NCBI RefSeq assembly: GCF_017354945.1
Contig: NZ_CP071503.1
Span: 3,782,001-3,846,000 of the forward strand
Source of the DNA: Shewanella avicenniae
GTDB taxonomy: Bacteria; Pseudomonadota; Gammaproteobacteria; Enterobacterales; Shewanellaceae
Direction: 5' to 3'
DNA length: 64,000 nucleotides
Within the stretch, counting starts at the first letter, position 1. Each line of letters begins with the position of its first letter. Both the position numbers and the translations under genes were made by a program. Positions 27,761 to 36,725 of this stretch are shown here, in pieces. The notes below the pieces were generated by a model. That model searched no databases, had not been told where the DNA came from, and worked only from the letters and a program-made list of their open reading frames with translations.

Positions 27761-28366
27761 TTAGCCCATTGTCACAAATCCGGCTTGCTGGCGAATACGG
27801 CCTAACCATTTTTGAATTGCAGGATAAGCTGATAGCGAAAATCCGCCTTCCTCTGCCACATGAGTATAGGCAAACAAGCTGATGTCGGCGGTGGTCAACT
27901 GCTCCCCTACTAAATAAGGAGTTTGACTGAGTTGTTGCTCCATCACCTGCAAGGCTTTATTGCCGCCGGCTTGCTTAGCTTGGTACTCAGCGCGGCGCTC
28001 CTCTGGCAATCCCAGATACTTGGCAATAAACCGAGCGACCGCGACATAGGGCTCATGACTGTATTGCTCGAAGAACTGCCACTGCTGAACTTTGGCCAAT
28101 TCAAAGCGATCCAGCGGTAACAGCGCAGTGCCTGCCGCAAGATAATTAATGATGGCATTGGACTCAGACAGGGTTTGGCCGCTCGGTAACACCAACAAAG
28201 GGATTTTGCCATTAGGGTTTTTCGCTAAGAAATCTGCAGTACGGGTGTCTCCCGCCAGAATATCCACCTCGACCCAATCATAATCAAACCCAAGCAAGCC
28301 ACAGACTAACTGGATTTTGTAACAGTTGCCTGATTGGCGATCGCCATAAATTGTCCATTGCGCCAT
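27761..28366 (-). CDS. Glutathione S-transferase family protein
   Basis: A 201-residue GST. The N-terminal thioredoxin-like domain has WTIYGDRQSGNCYKIQLVC, NPNGKIPLLVL with the cis-proline, and the glutathione-binding SESNAI. The helical C-terminal domain has YLVGEQLTTADISLFAYTHVAEEGGFSL. The SGNCYK region may give a serine- or cysteine-type active site. Substrate is unknown; stress or conjugation roles are typical. The ATG at 28366 (MAQWTIYGD) follows GGGAG by seven bases; earlier in-frame starts add residues unlike the family. Transcribed alone, close to the SAH-hydrolase-like gene but 99 bases upstream of it. Confidence 0.92.
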   Translation of the reverse strand: MAQWTIYGDRQSGNCYKIQLVCGLLGFDYDWVEVDILAGDTRTADFLAKNPNGKIPLLVLPSGQTLSESNAIINYLAAGTALLPLDRFELAKVQQWQFFEQYSHEPYVAVARFIAKYLGLPEERRAEYQAKQAGGNKALQVMEQQLSQTPYLVGEQLTTADISLFAYTHVAEEGGFSLSAYPAIQKWLGRIRQQAGFVTMG

Positions 28367-28565
28367 CTCATCACTCCCACAAATACGGCGAATTACCGTT
28401 AAACGCATCATGGTGTGGTTTACGCTGCTAGGCAAGCAAATCCTAATATGAAGTCACTGAGTAATCTGTCAGCCAAAGCGCTTTCATTTTCAGCGGTTAA
28501 CTCGCTAAGATGCAGCACAGAGACAATGACAACGATTAACTATTTCAACGCTAAAGGTGGTAAAG

Positions 28566-29123
28566 ATGGAACGTGCTTTTGATGCCATGGTAGCGGGCGC
28601 CCCCTACTGCATTAACGACCCAGAATTAGTAGAAATCCGCTATCAAACCCGCGATAGAGTGGACGCTTTTAATGCCCTCAGTGCCCGCCAAGTGGCAGAG
28701 AAGACCAAGCTGATTCAGCAAATTTTTGCCGAAGTGGGCGACGATGTGCATATCGAAAAGCCGATGCGGATTGATTACGGCTGTAATACCAAACTTGGCA
28801 GCCATGTGTTTATCAATTTTAATCTGACCGTGCTTGACCCCGGCTGTGTAACCATTGGCAACCATGTGTTTATTGGGCCGAATGTCTGCTTCTATACCGC
28901 GCTGCATCCAATGGATATTGCTGAACGTGACAGCCACACCGGCACCACCTTGCCCATAACCATTGGCGATCATGTGTGGATTGCTGGCGATGTAAAAATT
29001 CTGCCAGGGGTCAGCATAGGTGATGGTGCGGTGGTTGGCGCTGGCAGTGTGGTCACCAAAGATGTGCCCGCAGGCATGTTAGCGGCGGGTAATCCAGCAA
29101 AAGTTATCCGCAAAGCGGAATAA
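28566..29123 (+). CDS. Sugar O-acetyltransferase (maltose acetyltransferase type)
   Basis: A 185-residue left-handed beta-helix acetyltransferase. Residues 1-60 are the maltose-acetyltransferase N-terminal domain (MERAFDAMVAGAPYCINDPEL). Hexapeptide repeats follow (FINFNLTVLDPGCVTIGNHVFIG, IGDHVWIAGDVKILPGVSIGDGAVVGAGSVVTKD) with the catalytic His in TALHPMDI. It transfers acetyl from acetyl-CoA to a sugar or related hydroxyl; true substrate unknown, and similar proteins are called Maa, LacA or NodL. The ATG at 28566 has AAGGTGG upstream. Followed by a strong terminator. Confidence 0.93.
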   Translation: MERAFDAMVAGAPYCINDPELVEIRYQTRDRVDAFNALSARQVAEKTKLIQQIFAEVGDDVHIEKPMRIDYGCNTKLGSHVFINFNLTVLDPGCVTIGNHVFIGPNVCFYTALHPMDIAERDSHTGTTLPITIGDHVWIAGDVKILPGVSIGDGAVVGAGSVVTKDVPAGMLAAGNPAKVIRKAE

Positions 29124-29145
29124 GCTTTCGTCCGATTTTAGTTAT

Positions 29146-29176
29146 GCAAAGGGCAAACATGATGTTTGCCCTTTTG
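29146..29176 (+). terminator. Terminator after acetyltransferase gene
   Basis: AAAGGGCAAACAT (29148-29160) and ATGTTTGCCCTTT (29162-29174) are perfectly complementary, giving a long stem with a tight loop, followed by T. It could act on either strand for the convergent RidA-like gene. Confidence 0.85.
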
Positions 29177-29229
29177 CTGCCGCGAGCCCCAAGTTGCCAC
29201 GTGCGAAACTGCACAAAGTCGTGAGCGCC

Positions 29230-29583
29230 TTAGTTGTGTGCTGCCGCTTCAAATACCATTTCAACCAGATAGTCAGGATCAGCTAATGCCGCTTGTACGC
29301 ATACGCGACTCGGCGCACAACCTGCGGGAAACCAGTTATCCCAAATCTCATTCAATACCGCTGCATTGGCAAAATCGGTGATATAGATGGTTACTGCCAA
29401 CACATGGCGCCGATCACTGCCCACCAGCGCCAGCTTTTGCTCAGCTTGCGCCATAATCGCACTCACCTGCGCGTGCATGTCGCCTAACGGTTCACACTCA
29501 GGTACCTCTACAAAACGAGCAACCCCGTTATAAACAGTCACATCTGACCAACGGGTAGTCGGGTTTATACGTTGAATTGACAT
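29230..29583 (-). CDS. RidA family protein
   Basis: A 117-residue protein of the RidA/YjgF/YER057c/UK114 family. The pattern fits: YNGVARFVEVPE, GDMHAQVSAIMAQAEQKLALVGSDRRHVLAVTIYITDFANAAVLNEIWDNWF in outline (residues about 33-85) and the C-terminal APSRVCVQAALADPDYLVEMVF, with the Arg that binds substrate carboxylate in PSRV. RidA proteins remove reactive enamine/imine intermediates made by PLP enzymes. The second ATG at 29583 is chosen because GGAG is 5 bases upstream. Alone in its transcription unit, convergent with the acetyltransferase gene. Confidence 0.9.
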   Translation of the reverse strand: MSIQRINPTTRWSDVTVYNGVARFVEVPECEPLGDMHAQVSAIMAQAEQKLALVGSDRRHVLAVTIYITDFANAAVLNEIWDNWFPAGCAPSRVCVQAALADPDYLVEMVFEAAAHN

Positions 29584-29762
29584 CATTACTCCGAGTCGGG
29601 TGTTTTATTGCGGCTCACTATAGCAAATCTCACGCTGGGCACTGGCGCAATTTGCTGCATGCGCCACTTGGTTAAATTGTCATACAAATATCGATTACTG
29701 CTTGACCCTAGCTGCGCGCTCGGGGCAGTATGCCTGCTAGTTTTTGTTTGTGAAGGAAACCT

Positions 29763-30401
29763 ATGGCTGCTGAACTCTTTATCTTACGCCACGGCCAAAC
29801 TGTGTTTAATGCGGAACGTCGGTTACAGGGGCAATGCAACTCACCGCTGACCCCGTTAGGCGAACGCCAAGCCTACGCCATGGGGCGCGCCATCGCTCAA
29901 CAGCTGGGGCACAATGTGCAAGATTGGCAAATTGTCAGCAGTCCATTAGGGCGCACCCGCCAAACCAGCGCGTTAGTGTGTCACGGTATGGGGCTTGCTG
30001 CGGCGCAAGTAAAATACGATGCGCGGGTGCAAGAGGTTGGCTTAGGCGATTGGGAACATGGCCAGATTGAACAACTGCTGCAGCAATATCCGCAATTCAA
30101 AACCCGTAACGATTGGTATTTAGATGCGCCCAACGGCGAACGTTTGCCACAAGTACAAGCACGTTTAGCACAGTGGTTAGCGGAACTAGGCGAGCAAAAA
30201 ACGATTGTGGTGAGTCACGGCCTCACCGGCATGATTTTGCGAGCGATGTTGCTGCAACTCAGCTATGAACAGATCTGGCTGCAGGAGCGCCCGCAAGATG
30301 CGCTGTTTCATTATCGCAATGGCGACTTAAGCAAAATCGCTGTTGATCCAGCGGATCTTCAACCCACTATCTCTGTTGCAGGAGTGTTGGCCAATGGCTG
30401 A
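29763..30401 (+). CDS. Histidine phosphatase family protein
   Basis: A 212-residue phosphoglycerate-mutase-like phosphatase. The catalytic RHG motif is in LFILRHGQTVFNAERRLQG, with a partner Arg in SPLGRTRQTS, Glu in VQEVGLGDWEHG and the second His in VVSHGLTGMILRA. Length fits the cobalamin or GpmB-like branch, but the sequence does not tell me which phosphate ester is used. GAAGGAAACCT before the ATG gives a good ribosome-binding site. Not in an operon. Confidence 0.9.
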   Translation: MAAELFILRHGQTVFNAERRLQGQCNSPLTPLGERQAYAMGRAIAQQLGHNVQDWQIVSSPLGRTRQTSALVCHGMGLAAAQVKYDARVQEVGLGDWEHGQIEQLLQQYPQFKTRNDWYLDAPNGERLPQVQARLAQWLAELGEQKTIVVSHGLTGMILRAMLLQLSYEQIWLQERPQDALFHYRNGDLSKIAVDPADLQPTISVAGVLANG

Positions 30402-30510
30402 TAAGACTGAAACAGGACTGTTCGGGATAGGATAAGCGTAACTCGTCGCCAATTTATCGCTTGTTAGGCTTATGCTACCAAGGCAATAACAATTGGCGAC
30501 GTCAGTCTAT

Positions 30511-30714
30511 TCAACTGATTTCGTGGTTCAGTAAACCCACCAAGCCCGATATCTTGCTTGTCCAAGTATCGAGATCTTGTTGCAGTTTTTGGTTCTGCTC
30601 ACTCAGTTGCTGATTGTTTGCTTTCTCTTCTTCGAGTTCCATTTTCAGCAGTTCGATGTGCTCGAGTGCTGACTGAATTTTTTGTTCCAGTTGGGACAGT
30701 AATTCAAGGCTCAT
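30511..30714 (-). CDS. zapB: Cell division protein ZapB
   Basis: A 67-residue coiled-coil protein: [20 protein letters not shown], then [30 protein letters not shown] in outline (residues 22-53), closing with [15 protein letters not shown]. ZapB binds ZapA and stabilises the FtsZ ring in gammaproteobacteria. Start at 30714 is chosen because AGGAGG lies 7 bases upstream; the longer frame adds eight residues not in the family. A coiled coil occupies nearly the whole protein. It reads against the branched-chain aminotransferase gene over a 255-base divergent gap. Confidence 0.93.
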   Translation of the reverse strand: MSLELLSQLEQKIQSALEHIELLKMELEEEKANNQQLSEQNQKLQQDLDTWTSKISGLVGLLNHEIS

Positions 30715-30912
30715 GGGGAGTCCTCCTGGGGTTATCACGGGGCTGCGATTCTAGCAGCCTGTGGACATCACCGATAGCGGGCAATTTTTGACTGCTGCTT
30801 TTATCACCTCGATATCCGTTAAAAACAACCACTGTTTTTTGCTAAATGGCGCGTTGTTGCACTTTGTTGCCAAAATATTGTTTGCCTGTTCTGTCAAACA
30901 GCTTAAATGCTA

Positions 30913-30941
30913 TTGACTTTCAATCGTACGATTCCTAGTCT
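30913..30941 (+). promoter_or_regulatory. Putative promoter of branched-chain aminotransferase with palindrome
   Basis: TTGACT (30913-30918) and TAGTCT (30936-30941) are spaced by 17 bases. The spacer contains a perfect 12-bp palindrome AATCGTACGATT (30922-30933) that could be an operator. It is 29 bases before the start codon. The -10 box is a poor match. Confidence 0.45.
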
Positions 30942-30969
30942 GCTTAGACGATAATTAGGGTTGTACACA

Positions 30970-32058
30970 ATGGAAATCAAGTATTGTTTAAAACCTGCCG
31001 CAGAACGCCGTCAAGAGCAGTTCCGTCCGGAGGGTAATGTAGGTTTTGGCCGGTTACGTACTGACCATATGTTTTTAATGGATTATTACGATGGTGAATG
31101 GCGCGATCCACGCATTGTGCCTTACGGCCCATTCGAATTGGCACCCGGTGCAATGGCATTGCACTATGGTCAGTCCATTTTCGAAGGTGCTAAAGCCTTC
31201 ATGCACGACGACGGCGAAATTTATTCATTCCGCATTAACAAAAATGCTGAGCGTTTAAATCGTTCTGCTGACATTCTTTGCATTCCCAATATTCCTGAAG
31301 CGGATCAACAGCAAGCGATTCAAGCGCTGCTGGATGTGGATCGTTTATGGTTCCCAATGCAAGATGGCGCGTGTCTGTATATTCGCCCATTCATTTTCGC
31401 GACCGAAGATCGCCTGTCAGTGAGTCCATCCACTCGCTACACCTTCTGTGTGGTGGTGAGTCCAAGTGGTGCTTACTACGGCAAAGATTTAAGTGCGATC
31501 CGCTTGCTTATCAGCAAAAAATATCACCGTGCAGTGCCAGGCGGTACTGGCGCCTCTAAAGCGTCGGGTAACTATGCTGCGTCATTGCGTGCTGGCCGTG
31601 CAGCCGCTGAAGCGGGTGCTTCACAAGTATTGTATTTGGATTCAACCAATACCTACTTGGAAGAAGCCGGAGCTATGAACCACTTCCATATTTTGAAAGA
31701 TGGCACTGTGGTTATCCCTGAATTCACTGACACCATTTTGCGCTCAATCACCTCGCAATCGATCATCGAATTAGCACCAACCTTGGGCTGCGATGTTCGC
31801 CAAGAAACCATCAAACTGGATGATTTCATTGCTGATATCGAAGCGGGTGAGATTGTTGAAGCTGGTGGTTTTGGTACCGCAGCAGTGGTATCACCTGTGG
31901 GCTCTTACATTTTTGAAGACGGCCGCGTGGTGACAGTGGCCGATGGCCAAGTCGGTGAAAACGTTAAACGTATTTACGACGTCTACACCGCAATTCAAAA
32001 AGGTCATCACCCAGCGCCTGCGGGCTGGTTGCAGCAAGTACCGCATTTAGAAAAGTAA
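30970..32058 (+). CDS. ilvE: Branched-chain amino acid aminotransferase
   Basis: A 362-residue fold-type IV PLP enzyme of the longer (eukaryote-like) BCAT branch. PLP-binding Lys lies in PGGTGASKASGNYAASL near residue 195; other motifs are MALHYGQSIFEGAKAF, YIRPFIFATED, LEEAGAMNHFHI and ITSQSIIELA with EAGGFGTAAVV. It converts branched-chain amino acids and 2-oxoglutarate to keto acids and glutamate, reversibly. ATG at 30970 is chosen for the fit to the family; a TTG nine bases earlier is not supported. A terminator follows and a promoter-like element precedes it, so it is transcribed alone. Confidence 0.93.
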   Translation: MEIKYCLKPAAERRQEQFRPEGNVGFGRLRTDHMFLMDYYDGEWRDPRIVPYGPFELAPGAMALHYGQSIFEGAKAFMHDDGEIYSFRINKNAERLNRSADILCIPNIPEADQQQAIQALLDVDRLWFPMQDGACLYIRPFIFATEDRLSVSPSTRYTFCVVVSPSGAYYGKDLSAIRLLISKKYHRAVPGGTGASKASGNYAASLRAGRAAAEAGASQVLYLDSTNTYLEEAGAMNHFHILKDGTVVIPEFTDTILRSITSQSIIELAPTLGCDVRQETIKLDDFIADIEAGEIVEAGGFGTAAVVSPVGSYIFEDGRVVTVADGQVGENVKRIYDVYTAIQKGHHPAPAGWLQQVPHLEK

Positions 32059-32095
32059 GCGGTGTAACAAACAGCATCTTTTCAGCGACAAATGG

Positions 32096-32122
32096 AAAAA
32101 CGCGGCAACTGCCGCGTTTTTT
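32096..32122. terminator. Bidirectional terminator after ilvE
   Basis: AAAAACGCGGCA (32096-32107) and TGCCGCGTTTTT (32110-32121) form a 12-bp stem with T-runs on both strands. It serves ilvE and the convergent sensor gene. Confidence 0.92.
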
Positions 32123-32144
32123 ATGTGCTGGTTTTCGCGTGAAT

Positions 32145-35100
32145 TTATTGTGCTCGCAGTAAAGCTAAGCAATCTGTTGCCGCCAGCGGCTTACTTAACA
32201 GGAAGCCCTGCACCTGATCGCAATCTTGCGAAGCCAAGTAATGAAGCTGCTCTTCATACTCAACCCCTTCAGCCACCACCAACAGCTCCAAACTGTGGGC
32301 TAAGGCAATAATGGCGCTGGTGATCGCCGCATCGTCAGGATCGGTCGATATATCCCGCACAAACTCACGGTCAATCTTCAGTGTATTGATCGGAAAACGT
32401 TTCAAATACGCCAAGCTCGAGTAGCCCGTGCCAAAATCATCGACCGCCAAACTTAAACCCAATTCCGCCAAACGATTAAGAATCGCGATCGATTGTCGCG
32501 GATGTTTCATCACCGCCGACTCAGTTAATTCAATTTCGAGCAATTGTGCCGGTAACTGATACTGGGCCAGCGTCTGCTCAATCTCATCAATAATCGCCAG
32601 TTGCAGCTGCCGTGCAGAAAGATTAATCGCAATCGGCACTAACCGTTGACCAGCCTCACGCCACTCGGCCAACTGCTGACACACTCGCTGCAGTATCCAA
32701 GAGCCAACCGCAGTGATCAGCCCTGTTTCCTCCGCAACCGGAATAAATTCACTCGGTGACACTAACCCCAGCTCTTCACTTTGCCAACGCAGCAATGCCT
32801 CAAAGCCAATGATCTCGCCGGACGACACTTGGTATTTCGGTTGGTAGACCAGATACAACTCATCTTTGCTCACCGCCTGTTTTAAGCCGGTTTCCAACTG
32901 CAGTTGCCGCACGGCGGAAACGTTAAGATGGGCAGTGTAGAACTGGAAGTTATTGCGCCCAAGCGACTTGGCGTAATACATCGCGGTGTCGGCATATTTC
33001 AACAGCTCTTGGGCATCAATGGCATCATCGGGGGAAAGGCTAATCCCTATGGAGGTGGTGATATCCAGTGTGGTTTGTTGTAGCTCAAACGGCTGATCCA
33101 GCACATTAATAATTTTTTCGGCAATCACAGTCGCCGCTTTGGCTTTGACGATTCCCTCAAGAATGATGGTGAACTCATCACCACCGATCCGCGCCACGGT
33201 ATCACTGGCGCGAATAACACCTGAGAGGCGTTTTGCCACTGCTTTCAGCAGCTCATCGCCTACCTGATGCCCTTTAGAATCATTGATATTTTTGAATCGG
33301 TCTAAGTCCAAAAACAGTAGCGCGACTTTCGTTTCATTGCGCTTGGCTTTTTCCAAGGCGTGCCACAAACGATCATGGAATAGCGCACGGTTTGGCAGAC
33401 CGGTTAAGGTGTCATAGTTGGCCAATAGCCGCAGATCTTCTTCTGCTTTTTTGCGGTCAGAGATATCACTAAACACCATCACCAGATGGCTCGCCTCGCC
33501 CTGACCATTGAGCACCTGATTGACCTCCAACCACACCAATATCGTGGTTTGGTCGGCGTGACGCAGTAAAATTTCACCTGCCCAGTGACTATCGCGGATT
33601 AATTCATTTTCGATTTTGCGGTAATCAATAGCACGGTAAAGTCCCCGCGTGAGCGCCAAACAATAACGCCCTTCAATCTCAACATCGGTATAACCTGTGA
33701 TCCGGCTAAAGGCGGGGTTCACCGAAATCACCCGATAATCTAAATCACAGATGACCACCGCTTCATTCAAGCTTTCTAACACTTGATACGATAATTTCAG
33801 CTCATCTTCTTGCAGTTTACGCACGTTGATATTGGTGTAGGTCCCCGCCATGCGTATTGGCACATTAAACTTATCGCGCGCCGATATTTTGCCGCGCTCC
33901 ACCGCCCACTCCCACTCTCCATCAGGCGAAATCACTCGATATTCGGCCTCATAATACGGCGTTTTATCGGCTAGATAATCGGTCAACGCCTGCTGAACTT
34001 GGGCACGATCCTCGGGATGAATCATCGATAAATACACTTTTCTTTCGATGGTATCTAATAACTCATCATCTTGATTAAGCTGGGTAATGGTGAGCTTATC
34101 CGTCAGAAGATGCCAATCCCACAAGCGGTAACCGGAGCCCCACAAGGCCAGCTTAAACCGTTCATTAGAATCACTGATTTGTTGTTGAATCCGCCGCTCT
34201 TTTTGCCATTTATGACTCACTGAACGGGTCAGTTGAACAATCAACAGCAAGATGAGAAATGCGTAAAAACCAAACGCTTCGGTGGTCCGGTAAAAGGGCG
34301 CGCGGATCAGAATACTGGCCAAGCGCTGCTGACTATAATCGACACTGCCATCCAACCTATGCCGTACCAACAACTGGTATTGGCCAGCGGGCAACGCGGT
34401 ATAGTTAATCTCATTCATCTTCTCGTAGGGGTGCCAGTTGCTGTCTAACCCTTGCAGCATAAAGCTGTACTGGTGATGCCCCGGATAGCTGAAATCAATC
34501 GGGGAGACTTTAAAACTCAACAGCTCGGTACTGTAGGGTAAGTCAATAGAGATAAGATCATTAAAGCGATAAAAATCAACCACGCGGTCGCCTATACGAT
34601 AGCTCGACAGCGCCACTTCATCATCGATACGTTGATTGGGAATATCATTCGGATTAAAACTGTTTAACCCACGAATGCCGCCAAACCAGATGGTGCCATC
34701 CGCATCTTGCCAGGTCACCCCGCCATTAAATTCCGGCGATTGGATCCCTTCATTTTCGTTAAAGGTTACCACTTGGTTACTGACGATATTGAGCCGACTG
34801 ATGCCAGCATTACTGGAAAACCAGAGATTGCCCTTAATATCCGCCTGCAATGCATAGATGGTATTAATCGGCAGTCCATACTCAGCGGTGATATTACGCA
34901 GTTCACCGTTGGCCAATACCGCTAAACCACCATGAGTGGCAAACCAGATTTTGCCATTGGCTTGCTCCAACACATCCCGCACGATGGGGTGACCGAGCTG
35001 CTTGGCAGAAAAATACCGAATCTCGCCATCTTCGGCAATCAGGTAAGTGCCCTCCATGGTCATCACCCACAAACCACTTTGGGTATGCCGCAGATTAAGG

Positions 35101-36581
35101 ATCAATTGATGCAGTTGTGACGCAGTTTCGCCGGGCACGATCGGCAAAGGAACCTCGCGGCAATCACCGCTGGCAATATCGTAGCGATAGAGGCTACTGC
35201 CGACTGCTAACCAAGCAATATCATTCGGGCTGATATAGAGACTGCGGATTTGTGCACGCTCAAAAGGTAACTCGATAAAGTCGAGTTGATCTGGCAAGCT
35301 GAGCCGCGCTAAGCCTTTGCTGGTCGCCCACCATAATCGCTGCTGGCTATCTTCTTCGATATCCCATACTCGCAGTGATGCTGGCGATTCCGACGGCGGC
35401 AATACGCTGGCAATCACGCCATTGATCGAGTGAAACTGCCCTTGCGGATCGATACGATAGGCACCGGCATCATTGGTACCAACATAGATATCGCCATTAC
35501 TCGCCCTTATTACCGCGCGCACATTGTTGTTACGCAGCAGCCCATCCGGTTCGCTGTCATTAAAAATATGGCGAAAGTACTGGCGGTCGACGTTGATGCG
35601 GTTTAGCCCAGCATGGCGACTACCGACCCACAAATTACCCTGTTTATCATAAAGTAAACGCAGCACATCATTATCACTGATGCCATCTGCCGTGTAAGGG
35701 GAGTAACGGATTACTTCACTTTGGCTGACAGGTGTTTGCCCTAATAAATGCACCAACCCGGTATTATTACCCCCCAACCAAACGCCACCCGCGTTATCAA
35801 ACGCAAGATCGCTAATAGCCTTACGGCTATCTGCAAGCTGATAGATCAGGCGTGGCGCGGCATCTAAAGTGGAATAGCGCCAAAGATTAGCACCAATGGC
35901 AACCCACAGTGCATTATCCGGTGCCCGCTTTATTACTGTTGCAGATTGACCGTTATGCGGTAATTGAAATGGACGCGCTTCGCCATCTTGATAAAGATAC
36001 AGCCCATGCTCTGCGGTACGGATTAATAGATGCTCTGAATCTAATGCAATCAGTTGTTCAAGTTTGGGCGAACTAAGCTTACTGATCGCCACTGAATGCA
36101 GCTTGCGTTGGCTTGGCTCATAGACATACAAACCGCGATTGGTGGCAAGCCACAATTGGTCGTCGAGCAGCGCTAAATCTTGCACGTTCAACTGTGTCAC
36201 CCCGACCGGTAGCTCGATGTGTTCAAACTTGCCACTGGTCAAATCCAGCTTATCAAGCCCGGTGGTAAACGTGCCGATCCACAAGGTATCACCTTGCTGC
36301 AGCAGCGAGCGGATAAAGCTGTCACTGAGCGAATTGGGGTTGTCACGTTCGTGCAGAAACAGGCTGAAGTCGGTGCCATTGTAGAGGTGCAGCCCGTCTT
36401 GGGTTCCAATCCACAACATGCCGCTGTTGCTTTCCAGCAGTGAATAGATGGTGTTTTGATTTAACCCATCAAGGCTATCAATATGCTGAAAACGATACTG
36501 CGACTTTGGTGCAGCCTCGGCCGGCATTGCACTCAACACTAGACAAAGCAGCAGAATCAACACGTCCAATATGCGCAACAA
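32145..36581 (-). CDS. Propeller-type sensor with PAS, GGDEF and EAL domains
   Basis: A 1478-residue membrane protein. After a signal peptide (ending PAEAAPK), repeated two-component-regulator propeller units (LWIGTQDGLHLYN, LWIGTFTTGLDKL, LWVGSRHAGLNRI, IYVGTNDAGAYRI) fill residues 30 to about 690 and should fold into periplasmic beta propellers. A Y_Y_Y domain follows, then a helix (FYAFLILLLIVQLTRSV) near residue 785, two PAS domains (LWGSGYRLWDWHLL, VICDLDYRVISVNPAFSRITGY), and intact GGDEF (1133-1137) and EAL (E1261-L1263) domains. The propeller likely senses a carbohydrate or similar periplasmic ligand; the output is c-di-GMP. Start is TTG with GGAAG upstream. Monocistronic. Confidence 0.94.
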   Translation of the reverse strand: MLRILDVLILLLCLVLSAMPAEAAPKSQYRFQHIDSLDGLNQNTIYSLLESNSGMLWIGTQDGLHLYNGTDFSLFLHERDNPNSLSDSFIRSLLQQGDTLWIGTFTTGLDKLDLTSGKFEHIELPVGVTQLNVQDLALLDDQLWLATNRGLYVYEPSQRKLHSVAISKLSSPKLEQLIALDSEHLLIRTAEHGLYLYQDGEARPFQLPHNGQSATVIKRAPDNALWVAIGANLWRYSTLDAAPRLIYQLADSRKAISDLAFDNAGGVWLGGNNTGLVHLLGQTPVSQSEVIRYSPYTADGISDNDVLRLLYDKQGNLWVGSRHAGLNRINVDRQYFRHIFNDSEPDGLLRNNNVRAVIRASNGDIYVGTNDAGAYRIDPQGQFHSINGVIASVLPPSESPASLRVWDIEEDSQQRLWWATSKGLARLSLPDQLDFIELPFERAQIRSLYISPNDIAWLAVGSSLYRYDIASGDCREVPLPIVPGETASQLHQLILNLRHTQSGLWVMTMEGTYLIAEDGEIRYFSAKQLGHPIVRDVLEQANGKIWFATHGGLAVLANGELRNITAEYGLPINTIYALQADIKGNLWFSSNAGISRLNIVSNQVVTFNENEGIQSPEFNGGVTWQDADGTIWFGGIRGLNSFNPNDIPNQRIDDEVALSSYRIGDRVVDFYRFNDLISIDLPYSTELLSFKVSPIDFSYPGHHQYSFMLQGLDSNWHPYEKMNEINYTALPAGQYQLLVRHRLDGSVDYSQQRLASILIRAPFYRTTEAFGFYAFLILLLIVQLTRSVSHKWQKERRIQQQISDSNERFKLALWGSGYRLWDWHLLTDKLTITQLNQDDELLDTIERKVYLSMIHPEDRAQVQQALTDYLADKTPYYEAEYRVISPDGEWEWAVERGKISARDKFNVPIRMAGTYTNINVRKLQEDELKLSYQVLESLNEAVVICDLDYRVISVNPAFSRITGYTDVEIEGRYCLALTRGLYRAIDYRKIENELIRDSHWAGEILLRHADQTTILVWLEVNQVLNGQGEASHLVMVFSDISDRKKAEEDLRLLANYDTLTGLPNRALFHDRLWHALEKAKRNETKVALLFLDLDRFKNINDSKGHQVGDELLKAVAKRLSGVIRASDTVARIGGDEFTIILEGIVKAKAATVIAEKIINVLDQPFELQQTTLDITTSIGISLSPDDAIDAQELLKYADTAMYYAKSLGRNNFQFYTAHLNVSAVRQLQLETGLKQAVSKDELYLVYQPKYQVSSGEIIGFEALLRWQSEELGLVSPSEFIPVAEETGLITAVGSWILQRVCQQLAEWREAGQRLVPIAINLSARQLQLAIIDEIEQTLAQYQLPAQLLEIELTESAVMKHPRQSIAILNRLAELGLSLAVDDFGTGYSSLAYLKRFPINTLKIDREFVRDISTDPDDAAITSAIIALAHSLELLVVAEGVEYEEQLHYLASQDCDQVQGFLLSKPLAATDCLALLRAQ

Positions 36582-36667
36582 CGTACTTCCGTAACTCTTT
36601 AGAAATGTGTGTGTAACATAGCGTATAACAATTGCCGTTGGTATGACTAACTGAATTTAAGACGAAA

Positions 36668-36705
36668 AAAAGGCCTTGCCGGAAGGGGGGAAAGCAAGGC
36701 CTTTT
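36668..36705 (-). terminator. Terminator after prpF (end of propionate operon)
   Basis: AAAAGGCCTTGC (36668-36679) and GCAAGGCCTTTT (36694-36705) form a 12-bp stem with a 14-base purine-rich loop. On the minus strand it ends in an unbroken run of eight T. It is 20 bases after the prpF stop codon. Confidence 0.92.
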
Positions 36706-36725
36706 GGCTTGGAACTCGGTTTACC

